Notes: a model not told the origin generated them from the sequence alone. 25,144 nt of DNA from Veillonella sp. (GCF_019414865.1 NZ_DXLG01000005.1:1-25144); one strand, 5' to 3'. Shown: positions 16,854 through 24,526, counted from the first letter of the stretch. A program made the numbers and translations.

Positions 16854-16914
16854 AAGTAAAGATGAGTTCCTCAGAATAAAAAGTGAGCTCATTAGAATAA
16901 AAAGTGAGCTCATT
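16852..16914. repeat. 21-bp tandem repeat, two perfect copies plus a decayed one
   Basis: The unit at 16873-16893 is repeated without change at 16894-16914. The preceding 21 bp (16852-16872), which overlap the phosphoesterase stop codon, match at about 14 positions and look like a decayed third copy. Each perfect copy contains the 8-bp palindrome TGAGCTCA, so the two copies can pair as a hairpin with a 13-nt loop. No T-run follows. Confidence 0.75.
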
Positions 16915-16928
16915 ATAGGGATACAATC

Positions 16929-17231
16929 ATGTATAGTAAATCTTTTATCCATAAATTTCTTATATGTATCATTCTACTTGCTCTATTTGATATCTCTCTG
17001 CTCTATGATATGACAGCGGATATATATAAGGGATATCTCAAAATAGCAATACTAGTGGCAATTGGATGCCATTTAGATTTATACCTGGAACTCAGCAAAC
17101 AAGAGGTACTAATGATACAAGCATTCGAGAATGATACATTTGACGAGACCTATGAACTGCTAAATACGAAAGATATGGCTTTTATCATATCTTTGATTTT
17201 GCTAATGACTATAAACCTTATAAAATATTAG
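16929..17231 (+). CDS. Small membrane protein of unknown function (100 aa)
   Basis: I do not recognise this protein. Three hydrophobic segments are visible (about 9-27, 36-53 and 82-98), with an acidic soluble stretch between the second and third (NDTFDETYELLNTKD). The N-terminus is basic, so it is probably an inner-membrane protein rather than a secreted one. The gene is AT-rich, using ATA for Ile and other AT-ending codons far more than its neighbours, and its ribosome site (AGGGA) is weak. It is preceded by a tandem repeat and followed by its own terminator. Composition suggests acquired or fast-evolving DNA. An expressed gene is likely but not certain. Confidence 0.6.
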   Translation: MYSKSFIHKFLICIILLALFDISLLYDMTADIYKGYLKIAILVAIGCHLDLYLELSKQEVLMIQAFENDTFDETYELLNTKDMAFIISLILLMTINLIKY

Positions 17232-17252
17232 AAAACCATAAGGTACAAACTA

Positions 17253-17291
17253 AAAGAGGTATTGTATATGAAAATATAATACCTCTTTTTA
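17253..17291 (+). terminator. Intrinsic terminator after the 100-aa gene
   Basis: An 11-bp perfect stem (17253-17263 with 17278-17288), extendable by several inner A-T pairs, is followed by TTATT on the plus strand and preceded by A residues. Confidence 0.82.
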
Positions 17292-17381
17292 TTATATGAA
17301 CTTATATGATAGTTGTGATATATTAGAGCTAAAGTTTTAATTGTGTTATGAGAATATAGTTTTTATAGTTGGTGTGAGAAT

Positions 17382-17585
17382 ATGTTTTTAAAAATCTATA
17401 ATTATTTTGTACGAGGCGTTGTACTTTTCTTTCTTATAATTATCCCTTTTACTGTTGTTACAAATCCTGAAATGATTGAGGATGAAGTCGATTTCTATTT
17501 TTTTGTTACTACGTATATTGTAATCCTTTTGAGCTATGTGGTATGGAACTATATTTATAACTACTTAAGACGTAAAAGAGGTTAG
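17382..17585 (+). CDS. Small membrane protein of unknown function (67 aa)
   Basis: I do not recognise this protein. Two membrane helices are likely (about 9-27 and 40-60), separated by an acidic loop (NPEMIEDEVD), with a basic C-terminus (LRRKRG), which predicts both ends in the cytoplasm. The start is uncertain because only a weak GGTGTGAG precedes the ATG. The stop is 5 bp before the GTG of the next gene, so the two are probably one transcription unit and may work together. Base composition is strongly AT-rich, as in the 100-aa gene upstream. Confidence 0.55.
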   Translation: MFLKIYNYFVRGVVLFFLIIIPFTVVTNPEMIEDEVDFYFFVTTYIVILLSYVVWNYIYNYLRRKRG

Positions 17586-17590
17586 CATTT

Positions 17591-17992
17591 GTGCATATAC
17601 ATTTACCATTAGTTTTAGAGGCCATCCTTTTTTCGTGGATTGCTTTATATTGGCTTATTTATAAAATCTTATTAAGGAAAAAGCTTTCACCATTATTAGT
17701 ATCTTTAATTGCTAATTCTGATTATGATTTTATGAAAGTTCTTTCCTGGTCGGCAATTATTACATACCCGGTTATGCTGTTTAGCATGTTTTATTTCTTA
17801 GATTACATCGCTGTGCCAATTGTATTGGTATGGTTCTTGCAGCCTGTTTTTGTGTTAGCTATATTATTAAAACAGCCACCTCATAGTCGCTATTATGAAT
17901 GGGCTAGAAAAAAACAGATGTATGTAGTTCTTTTTATGTTTGCTTACATAATGTCTGCGCTAATTTTGTTAAAAGTTAATAAGCTAATATAA
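17591..17992 (+). CDS. Membrane protein of unknown function (133 aa)
   Basis: I do not recognise this protein. Four hydrophobic segments are visible (about 5-27, 50-70, 72-94 and 110-127), with a basic loop after the first (LLRKK) and a charged stretch before the last (SRYYEWARKKQ). The start codon appears to be GTG at 17591, with GAGG about 9 nt upstream inside the end of the 67-aa gene, which suggests translational coupling. A strong terminator follows. No enzyme motif or transporter signature is evident. It could be a two-subunit membrane partner of the 67-aa protein, but this is only inferred from position. Confidence 0.65.
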   Translation: MHIHLPLVLEAILFSWIALYWLIYKILLRKKLSPLLVSLIANSDYDFMKVLSWSAIITYPVMLFSMFYFLDYIAVPIVLVWFLQPVFVLAILLKQPPHSRYYEWARKKQMYVVLFMFAYIMSALILLKVNKLI

Positions 17993-18008
17993 GATTAAAG
18001 ATAGAAAA

Positions 18009-18038
18009 CCCCGATACGTTAAGTATCGGGGCTTTTTT
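18009..18038. terminator. Strong intrinsic terminator
   Basis: CCCCGATAC (18009-18017) pairs with GTATCGGGG (18023-18031), loop of five, followed by a T-run on the plus strand. On the minus strand the same stem is followed by TTTT, so it can also end fumC transcription. Confidence 0.92.
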
Positions 18039-18094
18039 AGTTCATTTGAGGTATGAGAGGATGTTAGAGATATGTCATAAAGATGAGAGAGAAT

Positions 18095-19450
18095 TTATTT
18101 CATGCGAACTGCTTCAGCAAATTCGTCTTCGGTCATGAGTTTTTCTTCCAAGATGATTTCTTTAATAGAGCAACCGCGTTTGTACGCTTCTTTTACTACC
18201 TTAGCGCTCTTGTCGTAACCGATGTATGGTGTTAAGGATGTAGCGATCATAAGGGATTGTTCTACAAAGAAGTTGAGTTTTTCAGGTACGAATTCGACAC
18301 CGTCGATGCAGTGTGTTGTGAAAGAATTCATTGCATCTGCGAGGAGGCGACAGCTTTCAACAAAGTCGTAGATCATGATAGGCATGTATACGTTCAATTG
18401 GAACGCACCGCTGCCTGCACAGAGTGTCATAGTCGTATTGTGGCCGAATACTTGGGCGCATACCATGGTTAAAGCTTCACATTGTGTAGGATTTACCTTG
18501 CCTGGCATGATGGAGGAGCCCGGTTCGTTTTCAGGTAGATGCCATTCGCCGTAACCGCAACGAGGGCCAGAGCCTAAGAAGCGAACGTCGTTAGCGATTT
18601 TGAATAGTGTCGTAGCCAATGTGTTAAGTGCACCGTGAGCCATCATGAACGCATCTTTAAGAGCGAGTCCTTGGAATTTATTGTTTTTCACGCGGAATGG
18701 AGCACCTGTTACCTCTGGCAATACAGTTTCCATAACGTCTAGATAGCCTTTAGGCGTGTTTACACCTGTGCCGACCGCAGTGCCGCCAAGGGCTACGTCG
18801 AGTAGGTAGTCAGCGTTTTGAAGGAGCATAGTTTTAGCAGTTTTTAAGCCGTCCACAAAGGCGCTAATTTCTTGGTCTACCATGATGAAAGTAGCATCTT
18901 GTAGGTGTGTACGACCAACTTTTTGCAAGCCTTTACCTTTTTCTTGCAATTTCTCGAAGGATGCGATAAGGCCGTCTAATGCAGGGATGACGCGTTTTGT
19001 AATTTCAAAGTATGCGCAGATATGCATTGCCGTAGGGAATGTATCGTTTGTACTTTGGCCGCGGTTTACATCGTCGTTAGGATGGAGCGGGTTGCTTTCA
19101 TCTAACTGTTTAGCCCGGTGAGCGATTACTTCGTTCACATTCATATTAGTTTGTGTGCCAGAACCTGTTTGGAATACAGTCAATGGGAATTCATCATTCC
19201 ATTTGCCTTCCACGATTTCATCTACTACTTGCGCGATGAGTTTCGCTTTTTCCTCAGTTACTGCGCCACACTTAGCATTAGTTAAAGCACATGCTTTTTT
19301 GACAAGCGCAAGCGCTTTGATTTGTTCAATAGGGATGCGGTGGTCACCGATCTTAAAGTTATTAAACGAGCGTTGCGTTTGAGGTCCGTAAATTCGTCTA
19401 GCGTCGACTTCGACTGGTCCCATTGAATCGTATTCAATTCTTGTTTCCAT
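18095..19450 (-). CDS. fumC: Class II fumarate hydratase
   Basis: A 451-aa oxygen-stable, iron-independent fumarase that interconverts fumarate and malate. Family motifs are TGSGTQTNMNVNEVIAHRA (95-113), NRGQSTNDTFPTAMHI (129-144), VGRTHLQDAT with catalytic-type His182, and the signature GSSIMPGKVNPTQCEA (311-326), whose GKVNPTQCEA part favours fumarase over aspartase. Some positions differ from textbook FumC (GQSTND for SQSSND, and the stretch after HLQDAT). I chose ATG 19450, giving METRIEYDSMG, because it aligns with other FumC starts. A start 9 codons earlier (19477) is open, but the AAGGAGG site lies inside that extension, 11 nt before ATG 19450. In lactate-fermenting Negativicutes fumarase belongs to the malate-fumarate-succinate branch. 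No partner gene is adjacent. Confidence 0.94.
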   Translation of the reverse strand: METRIEYDSMGPVEVDARRIYGPQTQRSFNNFKIGDHRIPIEQIKALALVKKACALTNAKCGAVTEEKAKLIAQVVDEIVEGKWNDEFPLTVFQTGSGTQTNMNVNEVIAHRAKQLDESNPLHPNDDVNRGQSTNDTFPTAMHICAYFEITKRVIPALDGLIASFEKLQEKGKGLQKVGRTHLQDATFIMVDQEISAFVDGLKTAKTMLLQNADYLLDVALGGTAVGTGVNTPKGYLDVMETVLPEVTGAPFRVKNNKFQGLALKDAFMMAHGALNTLATTLFKIANDVRFLGSGPRCGYGEWHLPENEPGSSIMPGKVNPTQCEALTMVCAQVFGHNTTMTLCAGSGAFQLNVYMPIMIYDFVESCRLLADAMNSFTTHCIDGVEFVPEKLNFFVEQSLMIATSLTPYIGYDKSAKVVKEAYKRGCSIKEIILEEKLMTEDEFAEAVRMK

Positions 19451-19501
19451 AATGTTTACAACCTCCTTAAAAGACATGCCGACCTTATCGTCGGTACTTT
19501 A

Positions 19502-19530
19502 ATTATATAAAATCCTGTATATTTGTACAG
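19502..19530 (-). promoter_or_regulatory. fumC promoter with overlapping dyad operator
   Basis: On the minus strand TATAAT (19507-19502) lies about 52 bp before the fumC start. The -35 region at 19525-19530 is poor, and it is part of the inverted repeat CTGTA-N6-TACAG (19515-19530). A poor -35 covered by a dyad suggests a regulated promoter. Regulator unknown. Confidence 0.5.
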
Positions 19531-19567
19531 AATAAAAGATAATGATTTCTATTTTCATATAGAAGAG

Positions 19568-19598
19568 AGGTGTATATGCGATTTGTGCATATACACCT
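19568..19598. other. Perfect 12-bp hairpin in the fumC-OPT gap
   Basis: AGGTGTATATGC (19568-19579) pairs with GCATATACACCT (19587-19598), loop GATTTGT. On the plus strand TTTTC follows, so it resembles an intrinsic terminator, but no plus-strand gene lies upstream of it after the terminator at 18009. It may end an unannotated short transcript or bind a protein. Confidence 0.6.
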
Positions 19599-19639
19599 TT
19601 TCTCCTCTCCCAATATATATGCGACGATTTATATTAATT

Positions 19640-19793
19640 TGTATACATGTTTCATAGAGGGTTGATTTGAGAGGGGAAAGGCGATAGTCCAAAAACGACT
19701 TAGCGGCCCCGCGTAGCGGGGTAGGTGGCTTTGGAGGCTTTTGGACTATTGCCTTTTCCTACATAGTTAATGGTCTAATGAAACATGTATACA
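19640..19793. repeat. Nested palindromic element with terminal inverted repeats
   Basis: The ends are a perfect 15-bp inverted repeat (GTATACATGTTTCAT at 19641-19655 and its complement at 19778-19792, with one more pair outside). Inside, after roughly 17-nt unpaired sides, is a 22-bp stem (19673-19694 with 19739-19760, three G-T pairs). The top holds a GC-rich hairpin CCCCGC-GTA-GCGGGG (19707-19721). There is no open reading frame. The layout suits a non-autonomous mobile or BIME/MITE-like repeat, or a structured RNA. A copy count in the genome would distinguish these. No target-site duplication is obvious. Confidence 0.75.
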
Positions 19794-19813
19794 TTATAAA
19801 TGTTGCATAAATG

Positions 19814-19842
19814 TTGAAATCATCGCTTTAACACGATAAAAT
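19814..19842 (+). promoter_or_regulatory. Promoter of the OPT transporter gene
   Basis: TTGAAA (19814-19819) and TAAAAT (19837-19842) with a 17-bp spacer. Transcription would start about 50 bp before the start codon. The left edge is 21 bp from the end of the nested palindrome. Confidence 0.6.
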
Positions 19843-19898
19843 GGAAGTAGCTTATTATATTGTTGTAAGCTCTAGTTTCACAGAGGAGGTAAGTACTT

Positions 19899-21980
19899 AT
19901 GAAACATGACTTTATGAGCCATGACCTTCATCTGCCGGAACTGACACTACGTGGGATGCTACTTGGTGCATTGATTACTGTAATTTTTACAGCATCTAAC
20001 GTATATCTCGGTTTGAAGGTTGGTTTGACATTCTCGTCATCCATTCCGGCAGCCATTATTTCAATGGCAATTTTACGTTTCTTCAAGGATTCTAACGTTC
20101 TTGAAAACAACATGGTACAAACACAGGCTTCTGCAGCCGGTACTTTGTCCGCAATTATCTTTATCTTGCCAGGTCTACTAATGCTTGGTTATTGGAATGG
20201 TTTCCCATTCTGGCAAACATTCTTGCTCTGCGCATGCGGTGGTTCCCTTGGTGTGTTATTCACTATTCCATTGCGTCGTGCCATGGTAGTAAATAGTGAT
20301 CTACCATATCCAGAAGGCCGTGCAGCAGCAGAAATCTTGAAGGTTGGTTCCCATAATGGTGGCCAAGGCCCTCAATCTAGCTCCGGTATGGGCGATATCG
20401 TATCCGGTGGTCTTGTAGCTGGTATTATCAGTCTTTGTGCGAATGGCTTCAAAGTGCTTGGCGACAGCATGAGCTTCTGGCTTCCTGTAGGTAGCAAAGG
20501 TATTACTCAAATTCCATTGGGCTTCTCTACAGCGTTGTTAGGTGCTGGTTACCTTATCGGTATCGCTTCCGGTATCGCTATCCTAGTTGGTGTACTCATT
20601 GCTTGGGCTGGCTTCGTACCTTACTTGACTAACATGTTTGCTCCAGATGGTGGTGCTACAGCTAAATTTGCAATGGCTGTTTGGAAATCTAAAGTTCGTT
20701 TCATTGGTGCAGGTGCTATCGGTATCGCAGCGATTTGGACTTTGATTACATTGATCAAACCTATCATCGAAGGTATGAAAATTTCTGTTAAATCCATGAA
20801 CAGCAGTTCTGCAGAACGTGAATTGCATCGTATGGATACAGATATGAGCACAAAATCTGTTATCATCGTGTTCGGTATCATCCTTTTAGGTTTAGTTCTT
20901 ACTTTCTGGGACTTCGTATCTGCAGTACCTATTAGCGCAGGCTTAATGTGGACACTCGTTATCGTAGGTGTTCTCGTAGCATTGCTAATCGGCTTCTTCG
21001 TAGCTGCTGCATGTGGTTATATGGCAGGCCTTATCGGTACATCTGCATCTCCAATCTCTGGTATTGGTATCTTGGCGACTATTATTTCTTCCCTAGTGGT
21101 GTACTTCATCGCTTCTGAAAATAATTTGTTCGCTACAGAAGCAGGCGTACAATTCGCTACAGCTATGGCTATCTTCATGACATCCGTAGTTATCGCGATT
21201 GCATCTATTTCTAATGATAACTTGCAAGACTTGAAAACAGGTCAACTCGTTGGTGCTACACCTTGGCGTCAACAAATTGCGTTGTTACTTGGCTCCGTAG
21301 CCGGTGCAGTTGCAATTGCTCCTGTTCTTAACTTGCTTTACCAAGCATATGGCTTCACAGGTGCGTTACCACGTGCTGAAATGGACCCTAATGCTGCATT
21401 ATCCGCTCCACAAGCAACTTTGATGACTACAATTGCTCAAGGTATCTTCAGCTCCAGTATGGATTGGGATTACATCTTGATCGGCGTTGGTGTTGGCGTA
21501 GTAGCAATCATCGTTAACTTAATTCTTAAGAGCACAACAGCTTCTTTAACATTGCCTCCATTGGCAGTTGGTATGGGTATCTACTTACCTCCAACATTGG
21601 AAGTACCTCTTATCTTGGGTTCTTTCATTAGCTATTTCGTAGGTCGTTACCTAGTAGCTCGTGCTAAAATGCGTGCTGGCGAACTTGCTGAGTACGATGT
21701 TGAACAATCTAACCGCCGTGGCGTTCTCTTCGCTTCTGGTTTGATTGTTGGTGAAAGCTTGATTGGTGTAATCATAGCTGTTATTATTGTATTGTCCGTT
21801 ACAACTGGTGGTGGTGAATCTCCACTTGAATTAGTAGGTCCTGATTTTGAAAAAACAGCACAATGGTTAGGATTGCTTGCATTCATCTTCTCTGGTATCT
21901 ACCTTGTTCGCCGTGTTGTAGCACACAAATTCAATAAAGAAGAAGCTTTAGCAATGAAAGCTGAGCAAGAACAACAATAA
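19899..21980 (+). CDS. OPT-family oligopeptide/metal-chelate transporter
   Basis: A 693-aa polytopic inner-membrane protein, almost entirely hydrophobic helices (about 14-16). OPT proteins are secondary carriers that take up oligopeptides or metal-chelate complexes with protons. Recognisable family stretches are the N-terminal LTLRGMLLGALITVIFTASN, VQTQASAAGTLSAIIF (about 68-83), LPYPEGRAAAEILK (about 134-147), and a conserved PPLAVGMGIYLPP near the C-terminal third. Length is normal for bacterial members. The true substrate cannot be inferred; no peptidase or metallophore genes flank it. GAGGAGG precedes the start. The stop is 10 bp before a gene for a secreted protein, suggesting an operon. 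Confidence 0.92.
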   Translation: MKHDFMSHDLHLPELTLRGMLLGALITVIFTASNVYLGLKVGLTFSSSIPAAIISMAILRFFKDSNVLENNMVQTQASAAGTLSAIIFILPGLLMLGYWNGFPFWQTFLLCACGGSLGVLFTIPLRRAMVVNSDLPYPEGRAAAEILKVGSHNGGQGPQSSSGMGDIVSGGLVAGIISLCANGFKVLGDSMSFWLPVGSKGITQIPLGFSTALLGAGYLIGIASGIAILVGVLIAWAGFVPYLTNMFAPDGGATAKFAMAVWKSKVRFIGAGAIGIAAIWTLITLIKPIIEGMKISVKSMNSSSAERELHRMDTDMSTKSVIIVFGIILLGLVLTFWDFVSAVPISAGLMWTLVIVGVLVALLIGFFVAAACGYMAGLIGTSASPISGIGILATIISSLVVYFIASENNLFATEAGVQFATAMAIFMTSVVIAIASISNDNLQDLKTGQLVGATPWRQQIALLLGSVAGAVAIAPVLNLLYQAYGFTGALPRAEMDPNAALSAPQATLMTTIAQGIFSSSMDWDYILIGVGVGVVAIIVNLILKSTTASLTLPPLAVGMGIYLPPTLEVPLILGSFISYFVGRYLVARAKMRAGELAEYDVEQSNRRGVLFASGLIVGESLIGVIIAVIIVLSVTTGGGESPLELVGPDFEKTAQWLGLLAFIFSGIYLVRRVVAHKFNKEEALAMKAEQEQQ

Positions 21981-21990
21981 GAGGTAAACA

Positions 21991-22833
21991 ATGAAATTAA
22001 AACAGTCTGTACTCATCATGATGGCTGCTGCATTGCCAGTAGTATCCTTCGCAGCAAGCGAAATTCCTGTAACTAAAGACACTGCAACAGTGCGAGCAGC
22101 GCAAGCTGATACGAATAAAGTAAATCGCAATGATTTAACATATCGTATTTCCAGCACTGCTACACCAGAGCAAAACCGTGCGTTACGCTCTGTAGCAACT
22201 AAGGTTGATCGCAATGCAGTTGAAGTCGTAGCACCAAATGCGGACCGCTATATGGACCGTAAAGAGGTGGCTGTATCTCCAGTGGAATCCACGACAGATC
22301 ATCTTGATTTAGTGTTCCCAACAGTTAAATCTGTTAGCCCAATTGTAGAAAAAGCAATCAATAACACTATCAAAAAATACGTTGCTAAAGTACAAAACGA
22401 CGTAGAAAAATTGAATGCCAAAGAAGCTGATAAAACAAATGTAGTAATGTACTACGATGTTAAAACAGACAAAAATGGTATTTTCAGTGTATTGATTCAT
22501 ACGTACACAATGCGTGATCGTGATGCGAATGGCGTCAACTATGTAAAAGGCTTCACATTCAACACTACAACAGGTCGTCAATTATCCTTATATGACCTTG
22601 GTGGTCTTAATAAAAAAGAATTAGTGAATGCTATCGATAATAATCAAGATGTGAAAAATCAATTAGGCGGAGAAGTTAATATTGACAAAATGCCTACTGA
22701 ATTCTACACAACTGATGATTATTCTGTTGTAATGGTTTTACAACAAGACGTGGATACAATCCACAGTGCAGGTACCGTATATGTACCAGTTGGTAACTTA
22801 CGTGACCGCCAAAATGATGTAACAAAAAAATAA
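21991..22833 (+). CDS. Secreted DUF3298/RsiV-like protein
   Basis: A 280-aa protein with a clear Sec signal peptide (KLKQSVLIMMAAALPVVSFAAS; cleavage near residue 21-22). No lipobox Cys is present, so it is probably periplasmic. Residues about 100-275 resemble the DUF4163/DUF3298 pair found in RsiV and PdaC: an N-terminal strand-helix unit with a long charged helix (VEKAINNTIKKYVAKVQNDVEK), then TGRQLSLYDLGGL, and a closing TVYVPVGNL strand. That family has no single function; RsiV binds lysozyme and PdaC-type proteins modify peptidoglycan, but this protein has no deacetylase domain. It starts 10 bp after the OPT gene with GAGG upstream and is followed by a strong terminator, so co-expression with the transporter is likely. 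A function linked to it is not established. Confidence 0.72.
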   Translation: MKLKQSVLIMMAAALPVVSFAASEIPVTKDTATVRAAQADTNKVNRNDLTYRISSTATPEQNRALRSVATKVDRNAVEVVAPNADRYMDRKEVAVSPVESTTDHLDLVFPTVKSVSPIVEKAINNTIKKYVAKVQNDVEKLNAKEADKTNVVMYYDVKTDKNGIFSVLIHTYTMRDRDANGVNYVKGFTFNTTTGRQLSLYDLGGLNKKELVNAIDNNQDVKNQLGGEVNIDKMPTEFYTTDDYSVVMVLQQDVDTIHSAGTVYVPVGNLRDRQNDVTKK

Positions 22834-22888
22834 TCGAACTGTGTGAATTCGATTATGTGTGTATAGTAACAGCTGTTTAATTGTGAGA

Positions 22889-22919
22889 AGAACCGCTCCT
22901 TTAGGGGCGGTTCTTTTTT
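22889..22919 (+). terminator. Intrinsic terminator of the OPT operon
   Basis: An 11-bp stem (22889-22899 with 22904-22914, one G-T pair, loop of four) is followed by six T on the plus strand. Confidence 0.93.
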
Positions 22920-22979
22920 GTATTATAGCAATTAAAATATAAAGGGAGATTACTATTTAGCTTTGAATGAGGGTAAAAC

Positions 22980-23010
22980 AAAAAGCCGTGTAGATACACG
23001 GCTTTTTATT
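22980..23010 (-). terminator. Intrinsic terminator of the SLH protein gene
   Basis: AAAAGCCGTGT (22981-22991) pairs with ACACGGCTTTT (22996-23006) around a 4-nt loop. On the minus strand it follows the SLH stop codon by about 10 bp and ends in a T-rich run. It is back to back with the OPT operon terminator. Confidence 0.9.
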
Positions 23011-23017
23011 GTTGAGA

Positions 23018-24400
23018 TTATTTATTTGTTGTGTCGTAGTAGTTTACGCGTGGAGGTAATGGGAATTGGATTGCTGCATCCGGTTTTACTGTCTCTGGTT
23101 GTGGTAATTGTACGACTACATTGTTTTTGAATTTCTTTTTGAAAGCTTTCACAGTGTCCTTTTGAACGGAGTCAGCTGTAATGATAAGAGCGCTTGTATC
23201 GTCGTTAGGACGGATGGAGATGATGTTACCTTTTGGCTCTTTTGCTTTGTATAAATCAATAGCGTCAGATTGGTAATCTTCAAGTTGTGCTTGATTTAAC
23301 TTGCCTTGAGCAACCACAAGAGCACTTTCAAGTTGAGGATCTTGTGTTTCAGCGATTGCATGAGCAACAGCCTCTGCTTTTTTCTTATCGGTTAAAGACG
23401 CATGTAACTTGCCACCATCCCAGAAGAGGGCACCATCTTGACGGAATTTTGTGAAATCATTGCCATAGCCCAATGTTTTGTCGATGATAGTAGCTGTTTT
23501 GCTTTCTACTTGTTGCTTGAACAATGTGTTATGGAACGCAAGAGCTTGTTCTGTTTGCGTCATGCGATATGCAATTTCAGCTGCTTCAGCACGGGTTACA
23601 TATTTTTCAGGGTTAAATAATGTGCCAGGAGCGTAGTTTGTGAAGCCAAGGTATGCAAGTTCACGAACTGCATCTTGAGCCCAAGGAGCTACGAATTTTT
23701 GGTCTCCATAAGCAATATTATCAAGTGCTGTTGGATCTTCTGTTGTATATCCTAAGTAGTGAATATAGTTGTCTGCTACTACAGCAAATTCTTGGCGAGA
23801 CATATATTTTTCAGGTTTGTATGTATTATCGCCATAGCCGCTGATGATATTTTTACGCGCTACAGATTCGATAGCGAGGGCAGACCAACGATCGGATGTA
23901 ATATCTTTAAATTTGCTAGATAAGAATGCTGCTGTACCATCATCAGTGATGTTGTTGAAGAGAGCAGCTACTTCTTCACGAGTCATAGGTTGATTAGGTC
24001 GGAATGTACCGTCAGAATAACCTTTCATTAGATTTGCTTTTGTTACCGTACTGATAGAATTGGCAGCCCAAAAATCGCTAGGAACATCGGAGAAGATGTG
24101 GGCACGGATTTTTTGAATGTCTTGAGGCGTACCAATAGATGTATTCACAACTACAGGTGTAGCAGCTTTAGCGGCATCAAATTTATGAGCCTCTGCTTTA
24201 GTTGTTGCTACATTAGGAGCAGCTGTGTTTATAGTAACTGCTTGCGTGGAGGCTACACTAGGTGCTTCAACCTTTGTGGATGCTGCTGTAGTTGCAGGAG
24301 CCTGAGTCGTAGTATTTGCAGAAGCAAAGCCAAGTCCTGTTGTAGCTAATAATGTGCCAAGAACGAGGGCACGTAATGCGTAAGGGGTATTCTTGTACAT
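23018..24400 (-). CDS. Cell-surface protein with three SLH domains
   Basis: A 460-aa exported protein. Residues 1-28 are a Sec signal peptide ending FASA. A Thr/Ala/Val-rich linker (about 29-100) leads to three SLH domains (about 103-150, 163-210 and 231-280), each with an F/Y-x-D start and the G-Y/T plus P-x-x-x-x-T/S-R-x-E end. SLH domains in Negativicutes bind polyamine-modified peptidoglycan and tether the outer membrane or surface layer. Unlike OmpM-type porins there is no long beta-barrel: the C-terminal part (about 295-432) is a compact domain I do not recognise, ending with a Pro-rich tail. The same domain appears in the next gene upstream. GGAAGGA sits 5 nt before the ATG. Its own terminator follows. 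Confidence 0.9.
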   Translation of the reverse strand: MYKNTPYALRALVLGTLLATTGLGFASANTTTQAPATTAASTKVEAPSVASTQAVTINTAAPNVATTKAEAHKFDAAKAATPVVVNTSIGTPQDIQKIRAHIFSDVPSDFWAANSISTVTKANLMKGYSDGTFRPNQPMTREEVAALFNNITDDGTAAFLSSKFKDITSDRWSALAIESVARKNIISGYGDNTYKPEKYMSRQEFAVVADNYIHYLGYTTEDPTALDNIAYGDQKFVAPWAQDAVRELAYLGFTNYAPGTLFNPEKYVTRAEAAEIAYRMTQTEQALAFHNTLFKQQVESKTATIIDKTLGYGNDFTKFRQDGALFWDGGKLHASLTDKKKAEAVAHAIAETQDPQLESALVVAQGKLNQAQLEDYQSDAIDLYKAKEPKGNIISIRPNDDTSALIITADSVQKDTVKAFKKKFKNNVVVQLPQPETVKPDAAIQFPLPPRVNYYDTTNK

Positions 24401-24426
24401 AAAAATCCTTCCTAATTATGGTAAAT

Positions 24427-24489
24427 GGCTACCGTTCTATAGCCGAAGAATATAAACTTTCACCAACAATAAAATCTATATTCATTATA
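24427..24489 (-). promoter_or_regulatory. SLH gene promoter and leader hairpin
   Basis: On the minus strand TATAAT (24489-24484) lies about 84 bp before the SLH start; the -35 region is weak. The leader contains GGCTA-N8-TAGCC (24444-24427 on the minus strand), a small hairpin of unknown role. Confidence 0.4.
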
Positions 24490-24526
24490 TAGCGAATAAT
24501 AGGGCATGCATAGTGATATAAACAAA

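Larger units (their letters stand above)
19451..19898. other. 448-bp divergent intergenic region, fumC / OPT transporter
   Basis: No gene is seen here. From left to right it holds the fumC leader and promoter with an overlapping dyad (19502-19530), a perfect 12-bp hairpin (19568-19598), a 154-bp nested palindrome (19640-19793), and the OPT promoter (19814-19842) with its ribosome site. This is the longest gene-free stretch in the window and the most structured. Confidence 0.85.

Noticed and set aside
19478..19898. Short open frames in the fumC-OPT gap
   Set aside because: None has a ribosome site or plausible length; the region is explained by palindromes and promoters.
24098..24349. Cys/Ser-rich plus-strand frame resembling a small cysteine-rich peptide
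   Set aside because: It is antisense to the Thr/Ala/Val-rich linker and signal region of the SLH protein, whose GCT/GCA-type codons read as Ser/Cys on the other strand.
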